Origin: Micromussa lordhowensis
Taxonomy: Eukaryota > Cnidaria > Anthozoa > Scleractinia > Lobophylliidae
Direction of reading: 5' to 3'
DNA length: 64,000 bases
Assembly (NCBI GenBank): GCA_964020085.1
Contig: OZ026599.1
Coordinates: forward strand, 31,140,625-31,204,624
This document shows positions 30,160-42,103 of this stretch, one piece after another (positions within the stretch are counted from its first letter, which is position 1; each line of letters starts with the position of its first letter). Below the pieces are notes generated by a model. It searched no databases. It was given only the letters and a program-made list of their open reading frames with translations, and was not told the DNA's origin. Position numbers and translations under genes: made by a program.

Positions 30160-33100
30160 CAGTTAATTGTTTTGGGCAAGGGGTCATATAATTTGACAAT
30201 AAGGGCAATATAATCCTTACCAATCACAAATAAGTAAAGTTCATTCTTCACACCAAAATATAAACATTGGTAATCTATTTCTGCCAACGTATCTAATGAA
30301 TATGAAAAATATTTACTGCCCCAGAAATATTTGCTGCCAACAAAACATTCAAGGTAGTTTTTGATGCCTAAATGTAAATATGGGCAATCTACATGTATCT
30401 CTGCCAAAGTATCACTGATAATTATGGAAATCTTTACCACCAGCCAATCAATATACTGAGGTTATCTTTACCGCTAACAGATCAAGGAGGTTATTCTTCA
30501 CCGGCAACAGATCCCTATGTAATGTTTACTACCAACAGATTAGTAAGGGGTAATGTTAATTCCACCAAGCAATAAATAAGACTAATCTTTAAATTTATCA
30601 TCAACAGCTCAATAAGGGTAATCATTGCCACAAAACAGCTCAGTCAGAGTAATCTTTACTACCAACCGATGAATGAAGGTAATCGGCACCACAAACTGAT
30701 CAATCCGGTTATTATTAATACCACCAAATGATCCATAAGGTTAATTTTTAGCGACAGCAAATCAATAAATAGAGTAATCTTTACCAGCATCAGATCATAA
30801 GGGAATTCTTTACCCCTAACCAAGCAGTAAGGGTAATATATTTTGTCACTAACAAGGGTAATGTTCATAACTAACCGATCAAAGCTTTGTAATCTTTACA
30901 AAATACCAAATCAATTAGGGTATTCTTTACGTGACTAAAGTGATCAGTAAGGGGAATCTTTATGAACGTTAGATTAGTAGCGTTTGGAGTTGTAACTTAA
31001 AATGTTTTTGGTGTAAATGTGTTAAACGTAAAATAAAATTGGGTCCATTGCCAAAAAAAAGCGTAATCTTTAACCATCAACTGATCAAAAAGGGTAATAT
31101 TCACCTCCAGTAGACTAATAAGGGTAATTTTTAAGGTTACAGTGATTCCTCAGAAATAAAAGTTGCCATGCATGCTCACTTAAGAAACATGATGGGCCAA
31201 TCTTACCTCATTTATGTCTAACCACGTGTGTTATTTCATCAGTTCACGTTTCATTTTGTGATAGCTGGAAGCAAAGGTTATTAAAGCAGTACTTGAAAAA
31301 GATCTTGATACGTAGAAAGTCTCAGGAACATGGAACAATCTAACATATAATTTATGGAAAAATCACAATTCTAAACGACATGGACTCAAAACATTCCTTA
31401 AATCCTTGTTCTTGAGGTCATAATATACCTTTTTCTTCCCATTTGCAATCAATCGATCAATAAGAGTAATCCTTACCATCAATCGATCAATACGAGTAAT
31501 CTTTATCATCAACCAATCAATAAGAGTAATCCTTACCATCAACCAGTCAATAAAAGTAATCTTTACCAGCAACCGATCAGTTAAAGTAATCATTGCTACC
31601 AACCGATCAATCAGAGTAATCAATAAGGGCAATCTCTACCACCAACTGATCAATAAGGGTAATCGACCAATATGAGTAATCTTTACCACCAGCTGATCAA
31701 TAAGGGTAATCTTTAGCACCAACCGATCAATAAGAGTAGTCTTGCCACAATTCGATCAACAACAATAAGGGTAATACTTATGATCAACCCATTGATGAGG
31801 GTAATCTTTCCCATCGCCCGGTCAAGAGTAATCTTTTCCACCAACCCATCAATAAAAGTAATCTTTACTGCCAACCGATAAATAAGGGCTATCTTTAACA
31901 TCAACCAATCAATAAGAGTAATCTTTACCACCAACCGATCAATGAGGGTAATGTTCTCCTCAAACCGATCAAAAAGGGTTATCTTGGCCATCAATCGATC
32001 AATAAGAGTAATCCTTACATCAACCAATCAATAAGGGTAATCCTTGTACCGCCAATCGATTAATAAGAGTAATCTTTACTGTCAACCGATCAATAACAGT
32101 AATCCTTACCATCAACCGATCAGTAAGAGTAATCTTTTCCACCAACCCATGAATAAGAGTAAACTTTACCGCCAACCGATCAATCATGGTTATCTTTACC
32201 ATCAACCAATCAATAACAGTAATCTTTACCAGCAACCGATCAATGAGGGTGATCTTTACTGCAAACCGATCAATGAGGGTGATCTTTACCGCAAACTGAT
32301 CAAAAAGGGTAATCTTTGCCATCAACCAATCAATAAGAATTAACTTTACTGCCAACAAATCAATAAGAATAATCTTTACCACCAACCGATCAATAAAGGT
32401 AATCTTTACCGCAAACCTGTCAAAAAGGGTAATCTTTGCCATCCACAGATCAATACGAGTAATCCTTACAATCAACCAATCAATAACAGAAACCCTTACA
32501 ATGAACTGAACAACTAGGGCAATCCTGACCATCAACCGATCAATGAAGGTAATCTTTAGTGCAAACTGATCAAAATGGGTAATCTTTGCTATCAACCGAT
32601 TAATTAGAGTTCTCCTTACCATGAACCAATCAATAAGAGTAATCCTTACTATCAATTGATCAGTAAGAGTAATCTTTACTTATCAACTAATCAATAAGAG
32701 TAATCCTTACCATCAAGCGATCAATGAGATTAATCCTTATAATCAACCGATCAATGAGGGTAATCTTTACTGCAAACCGATCAAAACGGGTAATCTTTGC
32801 CATCAACCAATCAAAAAGAGAAACCAATTGATAAGGGTAATCCCTAATCGTCCGATCACTAAGTCAGAGTAATCTTTTCCACCAGCCCTTTAATAAAAGT
32901 AATCCTCACCATCAGCCAATCAATAAGAGAAATCCTTACCATCAACCAATCAATAAGAGTTATCTTTACCACCAACTGAAGCGATCAATAGGAGTAATCT
33001 TTACCACCAACCATAAATAAAGGTAATATTTCCGGTCAACCCATTAATGAGGGTAATCTTCTCTATCGCCCAGTCAACAAGAGTAATCTTTTCCACCAAA

Positions 33101-34128
33101 CCATCAATAAGGGTAATCCTTACCCTCTAGCAATCAATTAGGGTAATCTTTACAACCAACTGAACTGATCAATAAGAGTAATCTTTACCACCAGCCCATC
33201 AATAAGGATAATATTTACGATCAACCCACTGATAAGGGTAATCTTTCCCATTGCCCGATCAATAAGTGAAAGTAGTCGATTTTATCAACCTTTTGATAGG
33301 AGTAATCTCTGCCATCTCTCAACAAATCAATAAGGGTTATCTTTACCGCCAACAAATCAATAAGTTTAATTTTTAGTATCAACCCATCAATAAGAGTAAT
33401 CTTTACCACCAAGCGATCAATAAGGGTAATGTTCTTCTCGAACCGATCAAAAAGGGTTATCTTTGCCATCAACCGATCAATAAGAGTAATCCTTACATCA
33501 ACCAATCAATAAGGGTAATCCTTACCGCCAATTGATTAATAAGAGTAATCTTTACTGTCAACCGATCAATAACAGTAATCCTTACCATCAACCGATCAGT
33601 AAGAGTAATCTTTTCCACCAACCCATGAATAAGAGTAATCTTTACCGCCAACCGATCAATCATGGTTATCTTTACCATCAACCAATCAATAACAGTAATC
33701 TTTACCAGCAACCGATCAATGAGGGGGATCTTTACTGCAAACCGATCAAAAAGGGTAATCTTTACCGCAAACCGATCAAAAAGGGTAATCTTTACCGCAA
33801 ACTGATCAAAAAGGGTAATCTTTGCCATCAACCAATCAATAAGAATTAACTTTACTGCCAACAAATCAATAAGAATAATCTTTACCACCAACCGATCAAT
33901 AAAGGTAATCTTTACCGCAAACCTGTCAAAAAGGGTAATCTTTGCCATCCACGGATCAATACGAGTAATCCTTACAATCAACCAATCAATAACAGAAACC
34001 CTTACAATGAACTAAACAACTAGGGCAATCCTGACCATCAACCAATCAATGAAGGTAATCTTTAGTGCAAACTGATCAAAATGGGTAATCTTTGCTATCA
34101 ACCGATCAATTAGAGTTATCCTTACCAT
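30160..34128. repeat. 30-bp satellite array, left part
   Basis: Consensus unit about CAACCGATCAATAAGAGTAA then TCTTTACCAT (30 bp), repeated with point variation. The left edge (30160-31400) is degenerate and the array is regular from about 31450. Because 30 is divisible by three, long open frames appear on both strands as 10-residue repeats (minus strand MVKITLIDRL). They have no start context, domain or codon bias of a gene. Positions 32634-34127 form one copy of a higher-order unit repeated at 35584, 37139 and 38695. Confidence 0.95.
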
Positions 34129-35583
34129 GAACCGATTGGCTGATCCAAGACTGACTTAAACAACTATCGGCCTATATCCGTTATACCTGCTGTGGCCAAA
34201 ATCTTTGAAAAAATTATCTATGACCAACTATACAATTATCTAAACGTAAATGATTTATTAACTAGTTGCCAGTCTGGCTTTCATTCTCTACACAGTACGC
34301 TCAAGTGCTGCCTTGCTGGAGGCAAGCAACAACTGGTGTGTCAATGTTGACAAAGGTTTACTCAATGGTGTTATTTTCATTGATTTAAAGAAAGCCTTTG
34401 ACACTATAGATCACAAAATCATCTTGCAAAAACTTGCTAAATATGGGGTGGATCAAGATGCACTGAAATGGTTTAAGTCCTACCTAAAAAATCGTTTACA
34501 ACGATGCAACGTAAACAATCACCTCTCCAGTGCAACCCCTTTAAACTCTGGAGTTCCCCAAGGATCAATAATTGGTCCTCTGCTCTTTTTGATCTACATA
34601 AATGACTTACCAAATTGCTTGAGCCTAGGCTTCCCTAGAATGTATGCTGATGACACGAATGTTACCTTTGCTGCATCTGACATGCTTGGTCTTGAGACCC
34701 AAATCAATACTGAATTGAAAAGCATTAATCTTTGGCTCAGAGCTAACAAGTTAAGCCTCAATGTGGCAAAAACTGAGTTTATGGTCATTAGCTCACGACA
34801 AAAACTGCAGTCTTTAAATGACAAGACAGTAAATATTAATGTAGAGGGCGTCAAAATAAACCAAACAGATCATAGCAAAGCTCTCGGACTGAAGATAGAT
34901 GAAAACCTATCCTGGAAGGAGCACATACACGAAATTTAAAAAAAAGTCGCTTCCAGTATCGGTGCACTTAAGCGAGTCAGACCGTTTATTTCAATGCACA
35001 CCGCTATTAAAATATACAAAAGTCTTATGGAACCACATTTTGATTACTGCAGTGTTGTTTGGGATGGCTTGTCGCAACAGCTGAGTGAAAAACTACAAAA
35101 ACTACAAAATCGCGCTGCCAGGGTAATTACTAAATCAAGTTATAATACGAACTCTAGCTATCTTCTCAACTCTCTCAGCTGGGATAACCTATCAGTTAGA
35201 AGGACGAAGCAAAAGGCAAATTTAATGTACAAATGCATTAATAAGCTCGCCCCAAATTATCTTTGTAACATGTTCACTCCGAGGGCTTTGTCCTTTGATC
35301 TCCGTGACGCGAGTCAAAAATTGTACTTGCCGAAACCGAGAACTGATTACCTGAAGCGTAGTTTCAGTTATAGCGGAGCTTATCTTTGGAACGATCTCCC
35401 TGAGGATATCCGCACTACAAAATCTCTAAGGAACTTTAAAAGAAGAATTGATAAATGGCTCTCTGTATCGGACTCCCACATGGCAAATATGTAAACCAGT
35501 AAATAGAAAATTTTACTTAAGAATTTCTATTGTTATACTGATATATTTAACGTGTTTTAAATAAAGATTTCATTCATTCATTC
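34129..35583 (+). mobile_element. CR1/L2-like LINE inserted in the satellite
   Basis: A 5'-truncated non-LTR retrotransposon. Comparison with the homologous satellite at 32611-32650 puts the junctions exactly: satellite ...GAACCGAT, then the LINE, then AATAAGAGTAATCC. The 3' end has AATAAAGATTT and (ATTC)n. No obvious target-site duplication is seen. The higher-order copies starting at 37139 and 38695 lack the insertion. Confidence 0.93.
34159..35494 (+). pseudogene. LINE reverse transcriptase, truncated
   Basis: Begins inside the RT domain (NNYRPISVIPAVAKIFEKII). A one-base frameshift near 34305 leads to FIDLKKAFDTIDH, GVPQGSIIGPLLFLIYINDL and the catalytic MYADDT, then the thumb. A single TAA at 34937-34939 interrupts the same frame, which continues to 35494 with LQKLQNRAARVIT and AYLWNDLPEDIR, the usual C-terminus. 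The endonuclease domain is missing. With only one frameshift and one stop it is relatively young. Confidence 0.93.
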
Positions 35584-38500
35584 AATAAGAGTAATCCTTA
35601 CTATCAATTGATCAGTAAGAGTAATCTTTACTTATCAACTAATCAATAAGAGTAATCCTTACCGTCAAGCGATCAATGAGATTAATCCTTATCATCAACC
35701 GATCAATGAGGGTAATCTTTACTGCAAACCGATCAAAACGGGTAATCTTTGCCATCAACCAATCAAAAAGAGAAACCAATTGATAAGGGTAATCCCTAAT
35801 CGCCCGATCACTAAGTCAGAGTAATCTTTTCCACCAGCCCTTTAATAAAAGTAATCCTCACCATCAGCCAATCAATAAGAGGAATCCTTACCATCAACCA
35901 ATCAATAAGAGTTATCTTTACCACCAACTGAAGCGATCAATAGGAGTAATCTTTACCACCAACCATAAATAAAGGTAATATTTCCGGTCAACCCATTAAT
36001 GAGGGTAATCTTCTCTATCGCCCAGTCAACAAGAGTAATCTTTTCCACCAAACCATCAATAAGGGTAATCCTTACCCTCTAGCAATCAATTAGGGTAATC
36101 TTTACAACCAACTGAACTGATCAATAAGAGTAATCTTTACCACCAGCCCATCAATAAGGATAATATTTACGATCAACCCACTGATAAGGGTAATCTTTCC
36201 CATTGCCCGATCAATAAGTGAAAGTAGTCGATTTTATCAACCTTTTGATAGGAGTAATCTCTGCCATCTCTCAACAAATCAATAAGGGTTATCTTTACCG
36301 CCAACAAATCAATAAGTTTAATTTTTAGTATCAACCCATCAATAAGAGTAATCTTTACCTCAAACTGATCAATAAGGGTTATCTTTTCCATCACCCAATC
36401 AATAAGAGTAATCTTTACCACCAACCAATCAATAAGGGTAATGTTCTCCTCAAACCGATCAAAAAGGGTTATCTTTGCCATCAACCGATCAATAAGAGTA
36501 ATCCTTACATCAACCAATCAATAAGGGTAATCCTTACCGCCAATCGATTAATAAGAGTAATCTTTACTGTCAACTGATCAATAACAGTATCAACCAATCA
36601 ATAACAGTAATCTTTAACAGCAACCAATCAATGAGGGTGATCTTTACTGCGAACCGATCAATGAGGGTGATCTTTACCGCAAACCGATCAAAAAGGGTAA
36701 TCTTTGCCATCAACCAATCAATAAGAATTAACTTTACTGCCAACAAATCAATAAGAATAATCTTTACCACCAACCGATCAATAAAGGCAATCTTTACCGC
36801 AAACCTGTCAAAAAGGGTAATCTTTGCCATCAACCAATCAATAAGAATTAACTTTACTGCCAACAAATCAATAAGAATAATCTTTACCACCAACCGATCA
36901 ATAAAGGTAATCTTTACCGCAAACCTGTCAAAAAGGGTAATCTTTGCCATCCACACATCAATACGAGTAATCCTTACAATCAACCAATCAATAACAGAAA
37001 CCCTTACAATGAACTGAACAACTAGGGCAATCCTGACCATCAACCGATCAATGAAGGTAATCTTTAAGGCAAACTGATCAAAATGGGTAATCTTTGCTAA
37101 CAACTGATCAATTAGAGTTATCCTTACCATGAACCGATCAATAAGAGTAATCCTTACTATCAATTGATCAGTAAGAGTAATCTTTACTTATCAACTAATC
37201 AATAAGAGTAATCCTTACCGTCAAGCGATCAATGAGATTCATCCTTATCATCAACCGATCAATGAGGGTAATCTTTACTGCAAACCGATCAAAACGGGTA
37301 ATCTTTGCCATCAACCAATCAAAAAGAGAAACCAATTGATAAGGGTAATCCCTAATCGCCCGATCACTAAGTCAGAGTAATCTTTTCCACCAGCCCTTTA
37401 ATAAAAGTAATCCTCACCATCAGCCAATCAATAAGAGAAATCCTTACCATCAACCAATCAATAAGAGTTATCTTTACCACCAACTGAAGCGATCAATAGG
37501 AGTAATCTTTACCACCAACCATAAATAAAGGTAATATTTTCGGTCAACCCATTAATGAGGGTAATCTTCTCTATCGCCCAGTCAACAAGAGTAATCTTTT
37601 CCACCAAACCATCAATAAGGGTAATCCTTACCCTCTAGCAATCAATTAGGGTAATCTTTACAACCAACTGAACTGATCAATAAGAGTAATCTTTACCACC
37701 AGCCCATCAATAAGGATAATATTTACGATCAACCCACTGATAAGGGTAATCTTTCCCATTGCCCGATCAATAAGTGAAAGTAGTCGATTTTATCAACCTT
37801 TTGATAGGAGTAATCTCTGCCATCTCTCAACAAATCAATAAGGGTTATCTTTACCGCCAACAAATCAATAAGTTTCATTTTTAGTATCAACCCATCAATA
37901 AGAGTAATCTTTACCTCAAACTGATCAATAAGGGTTATCTTTTCCATCACCCAATCAATAAGAGTAATCTTTACCACCAACCAATCAATAAGGGTAATGT
38001 TCTCCTCAAACCGATCAAAAAGGGTTATCTTTGCCATCAACTGATCAATAAGAGTAATCCTTACATCAACCAATCAATAAGGGTAATCCTTACCGCCAAT
38101 CGATTAATAAGAGTAATCTTTACTGTCAACCGATCAATAACAGTATCAACCAATCAATAACAGTAATCTTTACCAGCAACCAATCAATGAGGGTGATCTT
38201 TACTGCAAACCGATCAATGAGGGTGATCTTTACCGCAAATCGATCAAAAAGGGTAATCTTTGCCATCAACCAATCAATAAGAATTAACTTTACTGCCAAC
38301 AAATCAATAAGAATAATCTTTACCACCAACCGATCAATAAAGGTAATCTTTACCGCAAACCTGTCAAAAAGGGTAATCTTTGCCATCAACCAATCAATAA
38401 GAATTAACTTTACTGCCAACAAATCAATAAGAATAATCTTTACCACCAACCGATCAATAAAGGTAATCTTTACCGCAAACCTGTCAAAAAGGGTAATCTT

Positions 38501-40026
38501 TGCCATCCACACATCAATACGAGTAATCCTTACAATCAACCAATCAATAACAGAAACCCTTACAATGAACTGAACAACTAGGGCAATCCTGACCATCAAC
38601 CGATCAATGAAGGTAATCTTTAGTGCAAACTGATCAAAATGGGTAATCTTTGCTAACAACTGATCAATTAGAGTTATCCTTACCATAAACCGATCAATAA
38701 GAGTAATCCTTACTATCAATTGATCAGTAAGAGTAATCTTTACTTATCAACTAATCAATAAGAGTAATCCTTACCGTCAAGCGATCAATGAGATTAATCC
38801 TTATCATCAACCGATCAATGAGGGTAATCTTTACTGCAAACCGATCAAAACGGGTAATCTTTGCCATCAACCAATCAAAAAGAGAAACCAATTGATAAGG
38901 GTAATCCCTAATCGCCCGATCACTAAGTCAGAGTAATCTTTTCCACCAGCCCTTTAATAAAAGTAATCCTCACCATCAGCCAATCAATAAGAGAAATCCT
39001 TACCATCAACCAATCAATAAGAGTTATCTTTACCACCAACTGAAGCGATCAATAGGAGTAATCTTTACCACCAACCATAAATAAAGGTAATATTTCCGGT
39101 CAACCCATTAATGAGGGTAATCTTCTCTATCGCCCAGTCAACAAGAGTAATCTTTTCCACCAAACCATCAGTAAGGGTAATCTTTACCCCTAGCAATCAA
39201 TGAGGGTAATCTTTACAACCAACTGAACTGATCAATAAGAGTAATCTTTACCACCAGCCCATCAATAAGGATATTTACGATCAACCCACTGCTAAGGGTA
39301 ATCTTTAGTAGTCGATTTTACCAACCTTTTGATAGGAGTAATCTCTGCCATCTCTCAACAAATCATTAAGGGTTATCTTTACCGCCAACAAATCAATAAG
39401 TGTAATTTTTAGTATCAACCCATCAATAAAAGTAATCTTTACCTCAAACTGATCAATAAGGGTTATCTTTTCCATCACCCAATCAATAAGAGTTATCCTT
39501 ACATCAACAAATCAATAAGTAATCCTTACATGAACCGATCAATAAGAGTAATCCTTGCATCAACCGATCAATAAGAGTAATCTTTACTGCCAACCAATCA
39601 ATATGGGTTGTCGTTGCCACGAACTGACCAATAAGAGTAATCCTTACCGTCAATCGATGACTCGGAGTAATCCACTCTCAACCGATCAATAAGAGTAATC
39701 CTTAGATCAAGCAATCAATAGGAGTAATCTTTACTGCCAACGAAGCAATAAGGGTTGTCTTTGCCATGAACTGACCAATAAGAGTAATCCTTACCGTCAA
39801 TCGATGAATAAGAGTAATCCACTCTCAACCAATCAATAAGAATAATCTTTACAATCAACCGATGAATAAGAGTAATCCTTACCCTCTAGCAATCAATAAG
39901 AGTGATCATTACCATCAATTGATCAGTAAGAGGAATCTTTACTAGGAACCAATCAATAATAGTAATCCTTACCATCAAGCGATCAATAGGATTAATCCTT
40001 ATCATAAACTGATAAAGGAGGGTAAT
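35584..40026. repeat. 30-bp satellite array, middle part with higher-order repeats
   Basis: Continues the 30-bp array. Higher-order copies start near 35584, 37139 and 38695, giving a period of 1556-1557 bp; corresponding landmarks (for example TTAGAGTTATCCTTACCAT and GTCGATTTTATCAACC) recur at that spacing with about 1 percent difference by eye. The last copy is partial and drifts after about 39280. The array ends at GTAAT, the target site of the BEL element. Confidence 0.95.
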
Positions 40027-41117
40027 TGTTTTAGTCGGTTGCAGATAGTAATCGTAAAACAAGAAGTTGAAAACAACTTTTAACCGCGCTTTTAAAATTG
40101 AACTGTTTTCTAAGTATTTAGCAACAGCGTTTTGCGAGTAAACATTACCCATTGGAAACAATAGAGATTGCGTGATTCAAAGTAAGCTCAGTGCCTGGAT
40201 TGAAAGAGATTTTATTTCACATTCTTTGCATAGCGTGGTTGCGTGATTGGTAATCGGAGATTTTTGTTTACCTGTAGCTCGAAGGAGAATTGACCTTTCA
40301 AACGAATATATATTTGCAAAGGTTTTGACGAGTGCCGAGGTTATATTTTTTTCCCAGAAAACTCCACCATTGCTTCTGGCGAAGTAAACACGATCTTATT
40401 TATCACCGTAAGGGCATTACAGTAAATACGGTCATATTTATCAGCATCAGCGCATTCCATGGCTGACTACCTTCTTTAGCGCATTGAATATTCCCTTCGA
40501 AAGTGAGCATGCAAGCAAAACAAAAATACAACTCTAGATAATTTCAGCCGTAGTAGCCAGCAACAGGTCCTAAATTACATTCTTACATTATCCTTGCAAA
40601 TGTCTTGACGTCCAACTCCGAGGGATTTTCGCCCAATTATTTCTCCCCGAATATGAATATTCAATTCGCTAACTAGACAAAACTTTTCGGAGGGGAGGTA
40701 TGACGAAAAGAGCTGAGAAATGGCCTGTAATTGGCTGATGATGACATCAGTCGGTGACGACATTTGGCCGAGTGGGAGTTTGGCCTGTGATTGGTTGATG
40801 AAGACATCATCCGCGGAGATCTGCGTCTGGTGACACAAAAACGAAAAAAAAAAAACCCCGTGCAGAGCAAGAACCGCGCTCGGCCCATGGCCGCGCGGTT
40901 AATAACGAAACGAACGACAAATTAGCTGAAACAGTTCCAACTTGTACGTTTATTCTCCTCGCGAAAGGACTGTATGTGAATATATTCTTACGACACGATC
41001 CCGATAATACGACAGAACTGAAACGAAAAGCTCAAAATACAAAATCTCGTATTACATGTCAATTGTTAACTCGGTAACACAACGTGTCACGGTCATGCAA
41101 CTATTAGGGCCTTAACA
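40027..41117 (-). repeat. BEL 3' LTR (long form)
   Basis: 1091 bp, plus-strand ends TGTTTTAG and CCTTAACA. The first about 35 bases and the last about 210 bases match the other LTR closely. The middle (about 40061-40906) is absent from the 5' LTR. That middle contains two related CCAAT-type segments, CCTGTAATTGGCTGATGATG and CCTGTGATTGGTTGATGAAG (about 40723-40805), and the palindromic GCCGCGCGG area near 40890. Confidence 0.88.
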
Positions 41118-41130
41118 TTTTCCCCTCCCG
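41118..41130 (-). promoter_or_regulatory. BEL polypurine tract
   Basis: On the minus strand CGGGAGGGGAAAA ends exactly at the first base of the 3' LTR, as expected for the plus-strand DNA primer of reverse transcription. It confirms minus-strand orientation. Confidence 0.9.
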
Positions 41131-41209
41131 AATTGAAAAGTGAAACTTACAATTCGTCTATACAAGTAAACTAAAATACATTTAAATCACTGTTCAACGT
41201 TCTCAGGTT

Positions 41210-42103
41210 TTAATCAGTATTTGAGAATTCCAATGGGGAAATTCTTGAAAGAGGTCGCTTGAGAACCTTGTCCCCAACTCGTACATCCACAACTCTCACG
41301 AGCTGGTCACTGCCCGGATAAGTGCGCTCAATACGGCCAACTTTCCACTCTCTCCTAGCTGCACATGGATCGATGACTATTACGACATCGCCAATTTTAA
41401 GGTTTGCCGTAGGGAAGAACCACTTCTGACGATAGCCGATGTGGGGTAGGTATTCTTTCATCCAACGTCCCCACACATGTCGAGTTAATTCTTGCACACG
41501 CCTCCAGCGTTTGCGTGGATTAAATGCTGTACTGTCCACACTTTCGGGAATAAAGTCACCACCAATTTGACCAATTAGGAAGTGATTTGGTGTGAGCACT
41601 GGCTCGTCATTGGGATCATCACTCAATGTGGTCAGCGGTCTTGAGTTCATCAGACTTTCGACTCCAATGAATGTTGTCTGTAACTCTTTGTTGTTGATAT
41701 ATGCATCTTTCAGAACGGCATAAATTGCTCGCTTCGACGATTTGATCATGGATTCAAATACACCTCCAAAATGGGGAGCAGCCGGAGGATTCCAATACCA
41801 AGTGACACCGTGATTTGACGTCATACGCTGGAGCTGATCATGGTTTAGTTGACTGACTAAGTCCCTGATCTCTTTCTCGGCACCCACGAAATTTGTTCCG
41901 TTGTCACTCAGCATTTTCGTCGGCCATCCTCTTCTTGCCGCCATTCGCACGAAAGCGTTGAGAAACGCCCCAGTATCCAATGAAGTCGCCATCTCTAAAT
42001 GGCAGCAGTGTGTTTGCAAACACAAAAACAAACAAGTAACGGTTGGCACGAGATCGTCCACGCCCTTGAACGGTAAGGTATGGTCCTCCAAAGTCAACTG
42101 CAC
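41210..42103 (-). pseudogene. BEL integrase core and C-terminus
   Basis: Encodes the second part of the DDE integrase: SLDTGAFLNAFVRMAARRGW, then LSDNGTNF (second catalytic Asp) and HFGGVFE (Glu), then the Pao-type C-terminal domain with DVVIVIDPCAARREWKVGRI. The first Asp (CAVDFGGP) lies in another frame in the overlapping segment 41904-42767, separated by a frameshift near 42030. This unique part lies outside the triplication and serves all three upstream copies. Confidence 0.88.

Noticed and set aside
30160..34128. Regular 30-bp repeats resembling a CRISPR array
   Set aside because: Units are contiguous without unique spacers, the host is an animal and no cas genes are present.
31363..38719. 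Many long open frames on both strands (up to about 210 codons) with 10-residue repeats such as MVKITLIDRL
   Set aside because: They follow the 30-bp satellite, whose period is divisible by three. Complementary frames are open on the opposite strand and there is no start context or domain.
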